From contig JBBELK010001253.1 of the NCBI GenBank assembly GCA_037783545.1, positions 124,001 through 188,000 on the forward strand: a stretch of DNA of 64,000 nucleotides, given 5' to 3'. The stretch is from Henricia sp. BOLD:AAB3569. Its lineage: Eukaryota > Echinodermata > Asteroidea > Spinulosida > Echinasteridae. A program made the position numbers and the translations under genes. Shown in pieces: positions 33,901 through 49,575 of the stretch. Position 1 is the first letter of the stretch. Every line of letters starts with the position of its first letter. The notes beneath the pieces are model-generated. The model was not told the DNA's origin. It was given only the letters and a program-made list of their open reading frames with translations, and searched no databases.

Positions 33901-36900
33901 CGACACTCGGTATTCCCAGGTGGTCTCCCACCGAAGTACTGACCGAGCCCAACGTTGCTTAACTGCGGTGATCAGACGGGAACCGGTGTATTCAATGTGG
34001 TATGGTCGTAGACGAATGCTTAACAGGTTTGCGTAATTTTAAACGTTTACTGAAGAACAATATTTTACTAAAAACAAAAGTGCCTACGACACTCGGTATT
34101 CCCAGGTGGTCTCCCACCGAAGTACTGACCGAGCCCAACGTTGCTTAACTGCGGTGATCAGACGGGAACCGGTGTATTCAATGTGGTATGGTCGTAGACG
34201 AATGCTTAACAGGTTTGCGTAATTTTAAACGTTTACTGAAGAACAATATTTTACTCGACAAAACAAAAGTGCCTACGACACTCGGTATTCCCAGGTAGTC
34301 TCCCACCGAAGTACTGACCGAGCCCAACGTTGCTTAACTGCGGTGATCAGACGGGAACCGGTGTATTCAATGTGGTATGGTCGTAGACGAAAGCTTAACA
34401 GGTTTGCGTAATTTGAAACGTTTACAGAAGAACAATATTTTACTAAAAACAAAAGTGCCTACGACACTCGGTATTCCCAGGTGGTCTCCCACCGAAGTAC
34501 TGACCGAGCCCAACGTTGCTTAACTGCGGTGATCAGACGGGAACCGGTGTATTCAATGTGGTATGGTCGTAGACGAATGCTTAACAGGTTTGCGTAATTT
34601 GAAACGTTTACTGAAGAACAATATTTTACTCGACAAAACAAAAGTGCCTACGACACTCGGTATTCCCAGGTGGTCTCCCACCGAAGTACTGACCGAGCCC
34701 AACGTTGCTTAACTGCGGTGATCAGACGGGAACCGGTGTATTCAATGTGGTATGGTCGTAGACGAAAGCTTAACAGGTTTGCGTAATTTGAAACGTTTAC
34801 AGAAGAACAATATTTTACTAAAAACAAAAGTGCCTACGACACTCGGTATTCCCAGGTGGTCTCCCACCGAAGTACTGACCGAGCCCAACGTTGCTTAACT
34901 GCGGTGATCAGACGGGAACCGGTGTATTCAATGTGGTATGGTCGTAGACGAATGCTTAACAGGTTTGCGTAATTTTAAACGTTTACTGAAGAACAATATT
35001 TTACTCGACAAAACAAAAGTGCCTACGACACTCGGTATTCCCAGGTGGTCTCCCACCGAAGTACTGACCGAGCCCAACGTTGCTTAACTGCGGTGATCAG
35101 ACGGGAACCGGTGTATTCAATGTGGTATGGTCGTAGACGAAAGCTTAACAGGTTTGCGTAATTTGAAACGTTTACAGAAGAACAATATTTTACTAAAAAC
35201 AAAAGTGCCTACGACACTCGGTATTCCCAGGTGGTCTCCACCGAAGTACTGACCGAGCCCAACGTTGCTTAACTGCGGTGATCAGACGGGAACCGGTGTA
35301 TTCAATGTGGTATGGTCGTAGACGAATGCTTAACAGGTTTGCGTAATTTTAAACGTTTACTGAAGAACAATATTTTACTCGACAAAACAAAAGTGCCTAC
35401 GACACTCGGTATTCCCAGGTGGTCTCCCACCGAAGTACTGACCGAGCCCAACGTTGCTTAACTGCGGTGATCAGACGGGAACCGGTCTATTCAATGTGGT
35501 ATGGTCGTAGACGAAAGCTTAACAGGTTTGCGTAATTTGAAACGTTTACAGAAGAACAATATTTTACTAAAAACAAAAGTGCCTACGACACTCGGTATTC
35601 CCAGGTGGTCTCCCACCGAAGTACTGACCGAGCCCAACGTTGCTTAACTGCGGTGATCAGACGGGAACCGGTGTATTCAATGTGGTATGGTCGTAGACGA
35701 ATGCTTAACAGGTTTGCGTAATTTTAAACGTTTACTGAAAAACAATATTTTACTCGACAAAACAAAAGTGCCTACGACACTCGGTATTCCCAGGTGGTCT
35801 CCCACCGAAGTACTGACCGAGCCCAACGTTGCTTAACTGCGGTGATCAGACGGGAACCGGTGTATTCAATGTGGTATGGTCGTAGACGAAAGCTTAACAG
35901 GTTTTCGTAATTTGAAACGTTTACAGAAGAACAATATTTTACTAAAAACAAAAGTGCCTACGACACTCGGTATTCCCAGGTGGTCTCCCACCGAAGTACT
36001 GACCGAGCCCAACGTTGCTTAACTGCGGTGATCAGACGGGAACCGGTGTATTCAATGTGGTATGGTCGTAGACGAATGCTTAACAGGTTTGCGTAATTTT
36101 AAACGTTTACTGAAGAACAATATTTTACTCGACAAAACAAAAGTGCCTACGACACTCGGTATTCCCAGGTGGTCTCCCACCGAAGTACTGACCGAGCCCA
36201 ACGTTGCTTAACTGCGGTGATCAGACGGGAACCGGTGTATTCAATGTGGTATGGTCGTAGACGAAAGCTTAACTGGTTTGCGTAATTTGAAACGTTTACA
36301 GAAGAACAATATTTTACTAAAAACAAAAGTGCCTACGACACTCGGTATTCCCAGGTGGTCTCCCACCGAAGTATTGACCGAGCCCAACGTTGCTTAACTG
36401 CGGTGATCAGACGGGAACCGGTGTATTCAATGTGGTATGGTCGTAGACGAATGCTTAACAGGTTTGCGTAATTTTAAACGTTTACTGAAGAACAATATTT
36501 TACTCGACAAAACAAAAGTGCCTACGACACTCGGTATTCCCAGGTGGTCTCCCACCGAAGTACTGACCGAGCCCAACGTTGCTTAACTGCGGTGATCAGA
36601 CGGGAACCGGTGTATTCAATGTGGTATGGTCGTAGACGAAAGCTTAACAGGTTTGCGTAATTTGAAAAAACGTTTACAGAAGAACAATATTTTACTAAAA
36701 ACAAAAGTGCCTACGACACTCGGTATTCCCAGGTGGTCTCCCACCGAAGTACTGACCGAGCCCAACGTTGCTTAACTGCGGTGATCAGACTGGAACCGGT
36801 GTATTCAATGTGGTATGGTCGTAGACGAATGCTTAACAGGTTTGCGTAATTTTTAACGTTTACTGAAGAACAATATTTTACTCGACAAAACAAAAGTGCC

Positions 36901-39900
36901 TACGACACTCGGTATTCCAGGTGGTCTCCCACCGAAGTACTGACCGAGCCCAACGTTGCTTAACTGCGGTGATCAGACGGGAACCGGTGTATTCAATGTG
37001 GTATGGTCGTAGACGAATGCTTAACAGGTTTGCGTAATTTTAAACGTTTACTGAAGAACAATATTTTACTAAAAACAAAAGTGCCTACGACACTCGGTAT
37101 TCCCAGGTGGTCTCCCACCGAAGTACTGACCGAGCCCAACGTTGCTTAACTGCGGTGATCAGACGGGAACCGGTGTATTCAATGTGGTATGGTCGTAGAC
37201 GAATGCTTAACAGGTTTGCGTAATTTTAAACGTTTACTGAAGAACAATATTTTACTCGACAAAACAAAAGTGCCTACGACACTCGGTATTCCCAGGTGGT
37301 CTCCCACCGAAGTACTGACCGAGCCCAACGTTGCTTAACTGCGGTGATCAGACGGGAACCGGTGTATTCAATGTGGTATGGTCGTAGACGAAAGCTTAAC
37401 AGGTTTGCGTAATTTGAAACGTTTACAGAAGAACAATATTTTACTAAAAACAAAAGTGCCTACGACACTCGGTATTCCCAGCTGGTCTCCCACCGAAGTA
37501 TTGACCGAGCCCAACGTTGCTTAACTGCGGTGATCAGACGGGAACCGGTGTATTCAATGTGGTATGGTCGTAGACGAATGCTTAACAGGTTTGCGTAATT
37601 TTAAACGTTTACTGAAGAACAATATTTTACTCGACAAAACAAAAGTGCCTACGACACTCGGTATTCCCAGGTGGTCTCCCACCGAAGTACTGACCGAGCC
37701 CAACGTTGCATAACTGCGGTGATCAGACGGGAACCGGTGTATTCAATGTGGTATGGTCGTAGACGAAAGCTTAACAGGTTTGCGTAATTTGAAAAAACGT
37801 TTACAGAAGAACAATATTTTACTAAAAACAAAAGTGCCTACGACACTCGGTATTCCCAGGTGGTCTCCCACCGAAGTACTGACCGAGCCCAACGTTGCTT
37901 AACTGCGGTGATCAGACGGGAACCGGTGTATTCAATGTGGTATGGTCGTAGACGAATGCTTAACAGGTTTGCGTAATTTGAAACGTTTACTGAAGAACAA
38001 TATTTTACTCGACAAAACAAAAGTGCCTACGACACTCGGTATTCCCAGGTGGTCTCCCACCGAAGTACTGACCGAGCCCAACGTTGCTTAACTGCGGTGA
38101 TCAGACGGGAACCGGTGTATTCAATGTGGTATGGTCGTAGACGAATGCTTAACAGGTTTGCGTAATTTTAAACGTTTACTGAAGAACAATATTTTACTAA
38201 AAACAAAAGTGCCTACGACACTCGGTATTCCCAGGTGGTCTCCCACCGAAGTACTGACCGAGCCCAACGTTGCTTAACTGCGGTGATCAGACGGGAACCG
38301 GTGTATTCAATGTGGTATGGTCGTTGACGAATGCTTAACAGGTTTGCGTAATTTTAAACGTTTACTGAAGAACAATAATTTACTCGACAAAACAAAAGTG
38401 CCTACGACACTCGGTATTCCCAGGTGGTCTCCCACCGAAGTACTGACCGAGTCCAACGTTGCTTAACTGCGGTGATCAGACGGGAACCGGTGTATTCAAT
38501 GTGGTATGGTCGTAGACGAATGCTTAACAGGTTTGCGTAATTTGAAACGTTTACTGAAGAACAATATTTTACTGAAAACAAAAGTGCCTACGACACTCGG
38601 TATTCCCAGGTGGTCTCCCACCGAAGTACTGACCGAGCCCAACGTTGCTTAACTGCGGTGATCAGACGGGAACCGGTGTATTCAATGTGGTATGGTCGTA
38701 GACGAATTTTTAACAGGTTTGCGTAATTTTAAACGTTTACTGAAGAACAATATATTATTACTCGACAAAACAAAAGTGCCTACGACACTCGGTATTCCCA
38801 GGTGGTCTCCCACCGAAGTACTGACCGAGCCCAACGTTGCTTAACTGCGGTGATCAGACGGGAACCGGTGTATTCAATGTGGTATGGTCGTAGACGAATG
38901 CTTAACAGGTTTGCGTAATTTTAAACGTTTACTGAAGAACAATATTTTACTCGACAAAACAAAAGTGCCTACGACACTCGGTATTCCCAGGTGGTCTCCC
39001 AACGAAGTACTGACCGAGCCCAACGTTGCTTAACTGCGGTGATCAGACGGGAACCGGTGTATTCAATGTGGTATGGTCGTAGACGAAAGCTTAACAGGTT
39101 TGCGTAATTTGAAACGTTTACAGAAGAACAATATTTCACTAAAACCAAAAGTGCCTACGACACTCGGTATTCCCAGGTGGTCTCCCACCGAAGTACTGAC
39201 CGAGCCCAACGTTGCTTAACTGCGGTGATCAGACGGGAACCGGTGTATTCAATGTGGTATGGTCGTAGACGAAAGCTTAACAGGTTTGCGTAATTTGAAA
39301 CGTTTACAGAAGAACAATATTTTACTAAAAACAAAAGTGCCTACGACACTCGGTATTCCCAGGTGGTCTCCCACCGAAGTACTGACCGAGCCCAACGTTG
39401 CTTAACTGCGGTGATCAGACGGGAACCGGTGTATTCAATGTGGTATGGTCGTAGACGAAAGCTTAACAGGTTTGCGTAATTTGAAACGTTTACAGAAGAA
39501 CAATATTTCACTAAAACCAAAAGTGCCTACGACACTCGGTATTCCCAGGTGGTCTCCCACCGAAGTACTGACCGAGCCCAACGTTGCTTAACTGCGGTGA
39601 TCAGACGGGAACCGGTGTATTCAATGTGGTATGGTCGTAGACGAATGCTTAACAGGTTTGCGTAATTTTAAACGTTTACTGAAGAACAATATTTTACTCG
39701 ACAAAACAAAAGTGCCTACGACACTCGGTATTCCCAGGTGGTCTCCCACCGAAGTACTGACCGAGCCCAACGTTGCTTAACTGCGGTGATCAGACGGGAA
39801 CCGGTGTATTCAATGTGGTATGGTCGTAGACGAAAGCTTAACAGGTTTGCGTAATTTGAAACGTTTACAGAAGAACAATATTTTACTAAAAACAAAAGTG

Positions 39901-42900
39901 CCTACGACACTCGGTATTCCCAGGTGGTCTCCCACCGAAGTACTGACCGAGCCCAACGTTGCTTAACTGCGGTGATCAGACGGGAACCGGTGTATTCAAT
40001 GTGGTATGGTCGTAGACGAATGCTTAACAGGTTTGCGTAATTTTAAACGTTTACTGAAGAACAATATTTTACTCGACAAAACAAAAGTGCCTACGACACT
40101 CGGTATTCCCAGGTGGTCTCCCACCGAAGTACTGACCGAGCCCAACGTTGCTTAACTGCGGTGATCAGACGGGAACCGGTGTATTCAATGTGGTATGGTC
40201 GTAGACGAAAGCTTAACAGGTTTGCGTAATTTGAAACGTTTACAGAAGAACAATATTTTACTAAAAACAAAAGTGCCTACGACACTCGGTATTCCCAGGT
40301 GGTCTCCCACCGAAGTACTGACCGAGCCCAACGTTGCTTAACTGCGGTGATCAGACGGGAACCGGTGTATTCAATGTGGTATGGTCGTAGACGAAAGCTT
40401 AACAGGTTTGCGTAATTTGAAACGTTTACAGAAGAACAATATTTTACTAAAAACAAAAGTGCCTACGACACTCGGTATTCCCAGGTGGTCTCCCACCGAA
40501 GTACTGACCGAGCCCAACGTTGCTTAACTGCGGTGATCAGACGGGAACCGGTGTATTCAATGTGGTATGGTCGTAGACGAATGCTTAACAGGTTTGCGTA
40601 ATTTTAAACGTTTACTGAAGAACAATATTTTACTCGACAAAACAAAAGTGCCTACGACACTCGGTATTCCCAGGTGGTCTCCCACCGAAGTATTGACCGA
40701 GCCCAACGTTGCTTAACTGCGGTGATCAGACGGGAACTGGTGTATTCAATGTGGTATGGTCGTAGACGAAAGCTTAACAGGTTTGCGTAATTTGAAACGT
40801 TTACAGAAGAACAATATTTTACTAAAAACAAAAGTGCCTACGACACTCGGTATTCCCAGGTGGTCTCCCACCGAAGTACTGACCGAGCCCAACGTTGCTT
40901 AACTGCGGTGATCAGACGGGAACCGGTGTATTCAATGTGGTATGGTCGTAGACGAATGCTTAACAGGTTTGCGTAATTTTAAACGTTTACTGAAGAACAA
41001 TATTTTACTCGACAAAACAAAAGTGCCTACGACACTCGGTATTCCCAGGTGGTCTCCCACCGAAGTACTGACCGAGCCCAACGTTGCTTAACTGCGGTGA
41101 TCAGACGGGAACCGGTGTATTCAATGTGGTATGGTCGTAGACGAAAGCTTAACAGGTTTGCGTAATTTGAAACGTTTACAGAAGAACAATATTTTACTAA
41201 AAACAAAAGTGCCTACGACACTCGGTATTCCCAGGTGGTCTCCCACCGAAGTACTGACCGAGCCCAACGTTGCTTAACTGCGGTGATCAGACGGGAACCG
41301 GTGTATTCAATGTGGTATGGTCGTAGACGAATGCTTAACAGGTTTGCGTAATTTTAAACGTTTACTGAAGAACAATATTTTACTCGACAAAACAAAAGTG
41401 CCTACGACACTCGGTATTCCCAGGTGGTCTCCCACCGAAGTACTGACCGAGCCCAACGTTGCTTAACTGCGGTGATCAGACGGGAACCGGTGTATTCAAT
41501 GTGGTATGGTCGTAGACGAAAGCTTAACAGGTTTGCGTAATTTGAAACGTTTACAGAAGAACAATATTTTACTAAAAACAAAAGTGCCTACGACACTCGG
41601 TATTCCCAGGTGGTCTCCCACCGAAGTACTGACCGAGCCCAACGTTGCTTAACTGCGGTGATCAGACGGGAACCGGTGTATTCAATGTGGTATGGTCGTA
41701 GACCAATGCTTAACAGGTTTGCGTAATTTTAAACGTTTACTGAAGAACAATATTTTACTCGACAAAACAAAAGTGCCTACGACACTCGGTATTCCCAGGT
41801 GGTCTCCCACCGAAGTACTGACCGAGCCCAACGTTGCTTAACTGCGGTGATCAGACGGGAACCGGTGTATTCAATGTGGTATGGTCGTAGACGAAAGCTT
41901 AACAGGTTTGCGTAATTTGAAACGTTTACAGAAGAACAATATTTTACTAAAAACAAAAGTGCCTACGACACTCGGTATTCCCAGGTGGTCTCCCACCGAA
42001 GTACTGACCGAGCCCAACGTTGCTTAACTGCGGTGATCAGACGGGAACCGGTGTATTCAATGAGATATGGTCGTAGACGAATGCTTAACAGGTTTGCGTA
42101 ATTTTAAACGTTTACTGAAGAACAATATTTTACTCGACAAAACAAAAGTGCCTACGACACTCGGTATTCCCAGGTGGTCTCCCACCGAAGTACTGACCGA
42201 GCCCAACGTTGCTTAACTGCGGTGATCAGACGGGAACCGGTGTATTCAATGTGGTATGGTCGTAGACGAAAGCTTAACATGTTTGCGTAATTTGAAACGT
42301 TTACAGAAGAACAATATTTTACTAAAAACAAAAGTGCCTACGACACTCGGTATTCCCAGGTGGTCTCCCACCGAAGTACTGACCGAGCCCAACGTTGCTT
42401 AACTGCGGTGATCAGACGGGAACCGGTGTATTCAATGTGGTATGGTCGTAGACGAATGCTTAACAGGTTTGCGTAATTTGAAACGTTTACAGAAGAACAA
42501 TATTTTACTAAAAACAAAAGTGCCTACGACACTCGGTATTCCCAGGTGGTCTCCCACCGAAGTACTGACCGAGCCCAACGTTGCTTAACTGCGGTGATCA
42601 GACGGGAACCGGTGTATTCAATGTGGTATGGTCGTAGACGAATGCTTAACAGGTTTGCGTAATTTTAAACGTTTACTGAAGAACAATATTTTACTCGACA
42701 AAACAAAAGTGCCTACGACACTCGGTATTCCCAGGTGGTCTCCCACCGAAGTACAAACCGAGCCCAACGTTGCTTAACTGCGGTGATCAGACGGGAACCG
42801 GTGTATTCAATGTGGTATGGTCGTAGACGAAAGCTTAACAGGTTTGCGTAATTTGAAACGTTTACAGAAGAACAATATTTTACTAAAAACAAAAGTGCCT

Positions 42901-45900
42901 ACGACACTCGGTATTCCCAGCTGGTCTCCCACCGAAGTACTGACCGAGCCCAACGTTGCTTAACTGCGGTGATCAGACGGGAACCGGTGTATTCAATGTG
43001 GTATTGTCGTAGACGAATGCTTAACAGGTTTGTGTAATTTTAAACGTTTACTGAAGAACAATATTTTACTCGACAAAACAAAAGTGCCTACGACACTCGG
43101 TATTCCCAGGTGGTCTCCCACCGAAGTACTGACCGAGCCCAACGTTGCTTAACTGCGGTGATCAGACGGGAACCGGTGTATTCAATGTGGTATGGTCGTA
43201 GACGAAAGCTTAACAGGTTTGCGTAATTTGAAACGTTTACAGAAGAACAATATTTTACTAAAAACACAAGTGCCTACGACACTCGGTATTCCCAGGTGGT
43301 CTCCCACCGAAGTACTGACCGAGCCCAACGTTGCTTAACTGCGGTGATCAGACGGGAACCGGTGTATTCAATGTGGTATGGTCGTAGACGAATGCTTAAC
43401 AGGTTTGCATAATTTTAAACGTTTACTGAAGAACAATATTTTACTCGACAAAACAAAAGTGCCTACGACACTCGGTATTCCCAGGTGGTCTCCCACCGAA
43501 GTACTGACCGAGCCCAACGTTGCTTAACTGCGGTGATCAGACGGGAACCGGTGTATTCAATGTGGTATGGTCGTAGACGAAAGCTTAACAGGTTTGCGTA
43601 ATTTGAAACGTTTACAGAAGAACAATATTTTACTAAAAACAAAAGTGCCTACGAAACTCGGTATTCCCAGGTGGTCTCCCACCGAAGTACTGACCGAGCC
43701 CAACGTTGCTTAACTGCGGTGATCAGACGGGAACCGGTGTATTCAATGTGGTATGGTCGTAGACGAAAGCTTAACAGGTTTGCGTAATTTGAAACGTTTA
43801 CAGAAGAACAATATTTTACTAAAAACAAAAGTGCCTACGACACTCGGTATTCCCAGCTGGTCTCCCACCGAAGTACTGACCGAGCCCAACGTTGCTTAAC
43901 TGCGGTGATCAGACGGGAACCGGTGTATTCAATGTGGTATGGTCGCAGACGAATGCTTAACAGGTTTGCGTCATTTTAAACGTTTACTGAAGAACAATAT
44001 TTTACTCGACAAAACAAAAGTGCCTACGACACTCGGTATTCCCAGGTGGTCTCCCACCGAAGTACTGACCGAGCCCAACGTTGCTTAACTGCGGTGATCA
44101 GACGGGAACCGGTGTATTCAATGTGGTATGGTCGTAGACGAATGCTTAACAGGTTTGCGTAATTTTAAACGTTTACTGAAGAACAATATTTTACTCGACA
44201 AAACAAAAGTGCATACGACACTCGGTATTCCCAGGTGGTCTCCCACCGAAGTACTGACCGAGCCCAACGTTGCTTAACTGCGGTGATCAGACGGGAACCG
44301 GTGTATTCAATGTGGTATGGTCGTAGACGAAAGCTTAACAGGTTTGCGTAATTTGAAACGTTTACAGAAGAACAATATTTTACTAAAAACAAAAGTGCCT
44401 ACGACACTCGGTATTCCCAGGTGGTCTCCCACCGAAGTACTGACCGAGCCCAACGTTGCTTAACTGCGGTGATCAGACGGGAACCGGTGTATTCAATGTG
44501 GTATGGTCGTAGACGAAAGCTTAACAGGTTTGCGTAATTTGAAACGTTTACAGAAGAACAATATTTTACTCGACAAAACAAAAGTGCATACGACACTCGG
44601 TATTCCCAGGTGGTCTCCCACCGAAGTACAAACCGAGCCCAACGTTGCTTAACTGCGGTGATCAGACGGGAACCGGTGTATTCAATGTGGTATGGTCGTA
44701 GAAGAAAGCTTAAAAGGTTTGAGTAATTTGAAACGTTTACAGAAGAACAATATTTTACTAAAAACAAAAGTGCCTACGACACTCGGTATTCCCAGGTGGT
44801 CTCCCACCGAAGTACTGACCGAGCCCAACGTTGCTTAACTGCGGTGATCAGACGGGAACCTGTGTATTCAATGTGGTATGGTCGTAGACGAATGCTTAAC
44901 AGGTTTGCGTAATTTTAAACGTTTACTGAAGAACAATATTTTACTCGACAAAACAAAAGTGCATACGACACTCGGTATTCCCAGGTGGTCTCCCACCGAA
45001 GTACTGACCGAGCCCAACGTTGCTTAACTGCGGTGATCAGACGGGAACCGGTGTATTCAATGTGGTATGGTCGTAGACGAATGCTTAACAGGTTTGCGTA
45101 ATTTTAAACGTTTACTGAAGAACAATATTTTACTCGACAAAACAAAAGTGCCTACGACACTCGGTATTCCCAGGTGGTCTCCCACCGAAGTACTGACCGA
45201 GCCCAACGTTGCTTAACTGCGGTGATCAGACGGGAACCGGTGTATTCAATGTGGTATGGTCGTAGACGAAAGCTTAACAGGTTTGCGTAATTTGAAACGT
45301 TTACAGAAGAACAATATTTTACTAAAAACAAAAGTGCCTACGACACTCGGTATTCCCAGGTGGTCTCCCACCGAAGTACTGACCGAGCCCAACGTTGCTT
45401 AACTGCGGTGATCAGACGGGAACCGGTGTATTCAATGTGGTATGGTCGTAGACGAAAGCTTAACAGGTTTGCGTAATTTGAAACGTTTACAGAAGAACAA
45501 TATTTTACTAAAAACAAAAGTGCCTACGACACTCGGTATTCCCAGGTGGTCTCCCACCGAAGTACTGACCGAGCCCAACGTTGCTTAACTGCGGTGATCA
45601 GACGGGAACCGGTGTATTCAATGTGGTATGGTCGTAGACGAATGCTTAACAGGTTTGCGTAATTTGAAACGTTTACTGAAGAACAATATTTTACTCGACA
45701 AAACAAAAGTGCCTACGACACTCGGTATTCCCAGGTGGTCTCCCACCGAAGTACTGACCGAGCCCAACGTTGCTTAACTGCGGTGATCAGACGGGAACCG
45801 GTGTATTCAATGTGGTATGGTCGTAGACGAAAGCTTAACAGGTTTGCGTAATTTGAAACGTTTACAGAAGAACAATATTTTACTAAAAACAAAAGTGCCT

Positions 45901-48900
45901 ACGACACTCGGTATTCCCAGGTGGTCTCCCACCGAAGTACTGACCGAGCCCAACGTTGCTTAACTGCGGTGATCAGACGGGAACCGGTGTATTCAATGTG
46001 GTATGGTCGTAGACGAATGCTTAACAGGTTTGCGTAATTTTAAACGTTTACTGAAGAACAATATTTTACTCGACAAAACAAAAGTGCCTACGACACTCGG
46101 TATTCCCAGGTGGTCTCCCACCGAAGTACTGACCGAGCCCAACGTTGCTTAACTGCGGTGATCAGACGGGAACCGGTGTATTCAATGTGGTATGGTCGTA
46201 GACGAATGCTTAACAGGTTTGCGTAATTTTAAACGTTTACTGAAGAACAATATTTTACTCGACAAAACAAAAGTGCCTACGACACTCGGTATTCCCAGGT
46301 GGTCTCCCACCGAAGTACTGACCGAGCCCAACGTTGCTTAACTGCGGTGATCAGACGGGAACCGGTGTATTCAATGTGGTATGGTCGTAGACGAAAGCTT
46401 AACAGGTTTGCGTAATTTGAAACGTTTACAGAAGAACAATATTTTACTAAAAACAAAAGTGCCTACGACACTCGGTATTCCCAGGTGGTCTCCCACCGAA
46501 GTACTGACCGAGCCCAACGTTGCTTAACTGCGGTGATCAGACGGGAACCGGTGTATTCAATGTGGTATGGTCGTAGACGAATGCTTAACAGGTTTGCGTA
46601 ATTTTAAACGTTTACTGAAGAACAATATTTTACTCGACAAAACAAAAGTGCCTACGACACTCGGTATTCCCAGGTGGTCTCCCACCGAAGTACTGACCGA
46701 GCCCAACGTTGCTTAACTGCGGTGATCAGACGGGAACCGGTGTATTCAATGTGGTATGGTCGTAGACGAAAGCTTAACAGGTTTGCGTAATTTGAAACGT
46801 TTACAGAAGAACAATATTTTACTAAAAACAAAAGTGCCTACGACACTCGGTATTCCCAGGTGGTCTCCCACCGAAGTACTGACCGAGCCCAACGTTGCTT
46901 AACTGCGGTGATCAGACTGGAACCGGTGTATTCAATGTGGTATGGTCGTAGACGAATGCTTAACAGGTTTGCGTAATTTTAAACGTTTACTGAAGAACAA
47001 TATTTTACTCGACAAAACAAAAGTGCCTTCGACACTCGGTATTCCCAGGTGGTCTCCCACCGAAGTACTGACCGAGCCCAACGTTGCTTAACTGCGGTGA
47101 TCAGACGGGAACCGGTGTATTCAATGTGGTATGGTCGTAGACGAAAGCTTAACAGGTTTGCGTAATTTGAAACGTTTACAGAAGAACAATATTTTACTAA
47201 AAACAAAAGTGCCTACGACACTCGGTATTCCCAGGTGGTCTCCCACCGAAGTACTGACCGAGCCCAACGTTGCTTAACTGCGGTGATCAGACGGGAACCG
47301 GTGTATTCAATGTGGTATGGTCGTAGACGAATGCTTAACAGGTTTGCGTAATTTTAAACGTTTACTGAAGAACAATATTTTACTCGACAAAACAAAAGTG
47401 CCTACGACACTCGGTATTCCCAGGTGGTCTCCCACCGAAGTACTGACCGAGCCCAACGTTGCTTAACTGCGGTGATCAGACGGGAACCGGTGTATTCAAT
47501 GTGGTATGGTCGTAGACGAAAGCTTAACAGGTTTGCGTAATTTGAAACGTTTACAGAAGAACAATATTTTACTAAAAACAAAAGTGCCTACGACACTCGG
47601 TATTCCCAGGTGGTCTCCCACCGAAGTACTGACCGAGCCCAACGTTGCTTAACTGCGGTGATCATACGGGAACCGGTGTATTCAATGTGGTATGGTCGTA
47701 GACGAAAGCTTAACAGGTTTGCGTAATTTGAAACGTTTACAGAAGAACAATATTTTACTAAAAACAAAAGTGCCTACGACACTCGGTATTCCCAGGTGGT
47801 CTCCCACCGAAGTACTGACCGAGCCCAACGTTGCTTAACTGCGGTGATCAGACGGGAACCGGTGTATTCAATGTGGTATGGTCGTAGACGAAAGCTTAAC
47901 AGGTTTGCGTAATTTGAAACGTTTACAGAAGAACAATATTTTACTAAAAACAAAAGTGCCTACGACACTCGGTATTCCCAGCTGGTCTCCCACCGAAGTA
48001 CTGACCGAGCCCAACGTTGCTTAACTGCGGTGATCAGACGGGAACCGGTGTATTCAATGTGGTATGGTCGTAGACGAATGCTTAACAGGTTTGCGTAATT
48101 TTAAACGTTTACTGAAGAACAATATTTTACTCGACAAAACAAAAGAGCCTACGACACTCGGTATTCCCAGGTGGTCTCCCACCGAAGTACTGACCGAGCC
48201 CAACGTTGCTTAACTGCGGTGATCAGAAGGGAACCGGTGTATTCAATGTGGTATGGTCGTAGACGAAAGCTTAACAGGTTTGCGTAATTTGAAACGTTTA
48301 CAGAAGAACAATATTTTACTAAAAACAAAAGTGCCTACGACACTCGGTATTCCCAGCTGGTCTCCCACCGAAGTACTGACCGAGCCCAACGTTGCTTAAC
48401 TGCGGTGATCAGACGGGAACCGGTGTATTCAATGTGGTATGGTCGTAGACGAATGCTTAACAGGTTTGCGTAATTTTAAACGTTTACTGAAGAACAATAT
48501 TTTACTCGACAAAACAAAAGTGCCTACGACACTCGGTATTCCCAGGTGGTCTCCCACCGAAGTACTGACCGAGCCCAACGTTGCTTAACTGCGGTGATCA
48601 GACGGGAACCGGTGTATTCAATGTGGTATGGTCGCAGACGAATGCTTAACAGGTTTGCGTAATTTTAAACGTTTACTGAAGAACAATATTTTACTCGACA
48701 AAACAAAAGTGCCTACGACACTCGGTATTCCCAGGTGGTCTCCCACCGAAGTACTGACCGAGCCCAACGTTGCTTAACTGCGGTGATCAGACGGGAACCG
48801 GTGTATTCAATGTGGTATGGTCGTAGACGAAAGCTTAACAGGTTTGCGTAATTTGAAACGTTTACAGAAGAACAATATTTTACTAAAAACAAAAGTGCCT

Positions 48901-49460
48901 ACGACACTCGGTATTCCCAGCTGGTCTCCCACCGAAGTACTGACCGAGCCCAACGTTGCTTAACTGCGGTGATCAGACGGGAACCGGTGTATTCAATGTG
49001 GTATGGTCGTAGACGAATGCTTAACAGGTTTGAGTAATTTTAAACGTTTACTGAAGAACAATATTTTACTCGACAAAACAAAAGTGCCTACGACACTCGG
49101 TATTCCCAGGTGGTCTCCCACCGAAGTACTGACCGAGCCCAACGTTGCTTAACTGCGGTGATCAGACGGGAACCGGTGTATTCAATGTGGTATGGTCGCA
49201 GACGAATGCTTAACAGGTTTGCGTAATTTTAAACGTTTACTGAAGAACAATATTTTACTCGACAAAACAAAAGTGCCTACGACACTCGGTATTCCCAGGT
49301 GGTCTCCCACCGAAGTACTGACCGAGCCCAACGTTGCTTAACTGCGGTGATCAGACGGGAACCGGTGTATTCAATGTGGTATGGTCGTAGACGAAAGCTT
49401 AACAGGTTTGCGTAATTTGAAACGTTTACAGAAGAACAATATTTTACTAAAAACAAAAGT

Positions 49461-49575
49461 GCCTACGACACTCGGTATTCCCAGCTGGTCTCCCACCGAA
49501 GTACTGACCGAGCCCAACGTTGCTTAGCGGTGATCAGACGGGAACCGGTGTATTCAATGTGGTATGGTCGTAGAC
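49461..49575 (-). pseudogene. 5S rRNA copy with 3-nt deletion in box A
   Basis: 115 nt. The plus strand reads GCTTAGCGG where all others have GCTTAACTGCGG, so three bases within the box A region are gone. It also carries the CAGCTGG (C94G) change. Likely weakly or not transcribed; inferred from sequence only. Confidence 0.78.
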
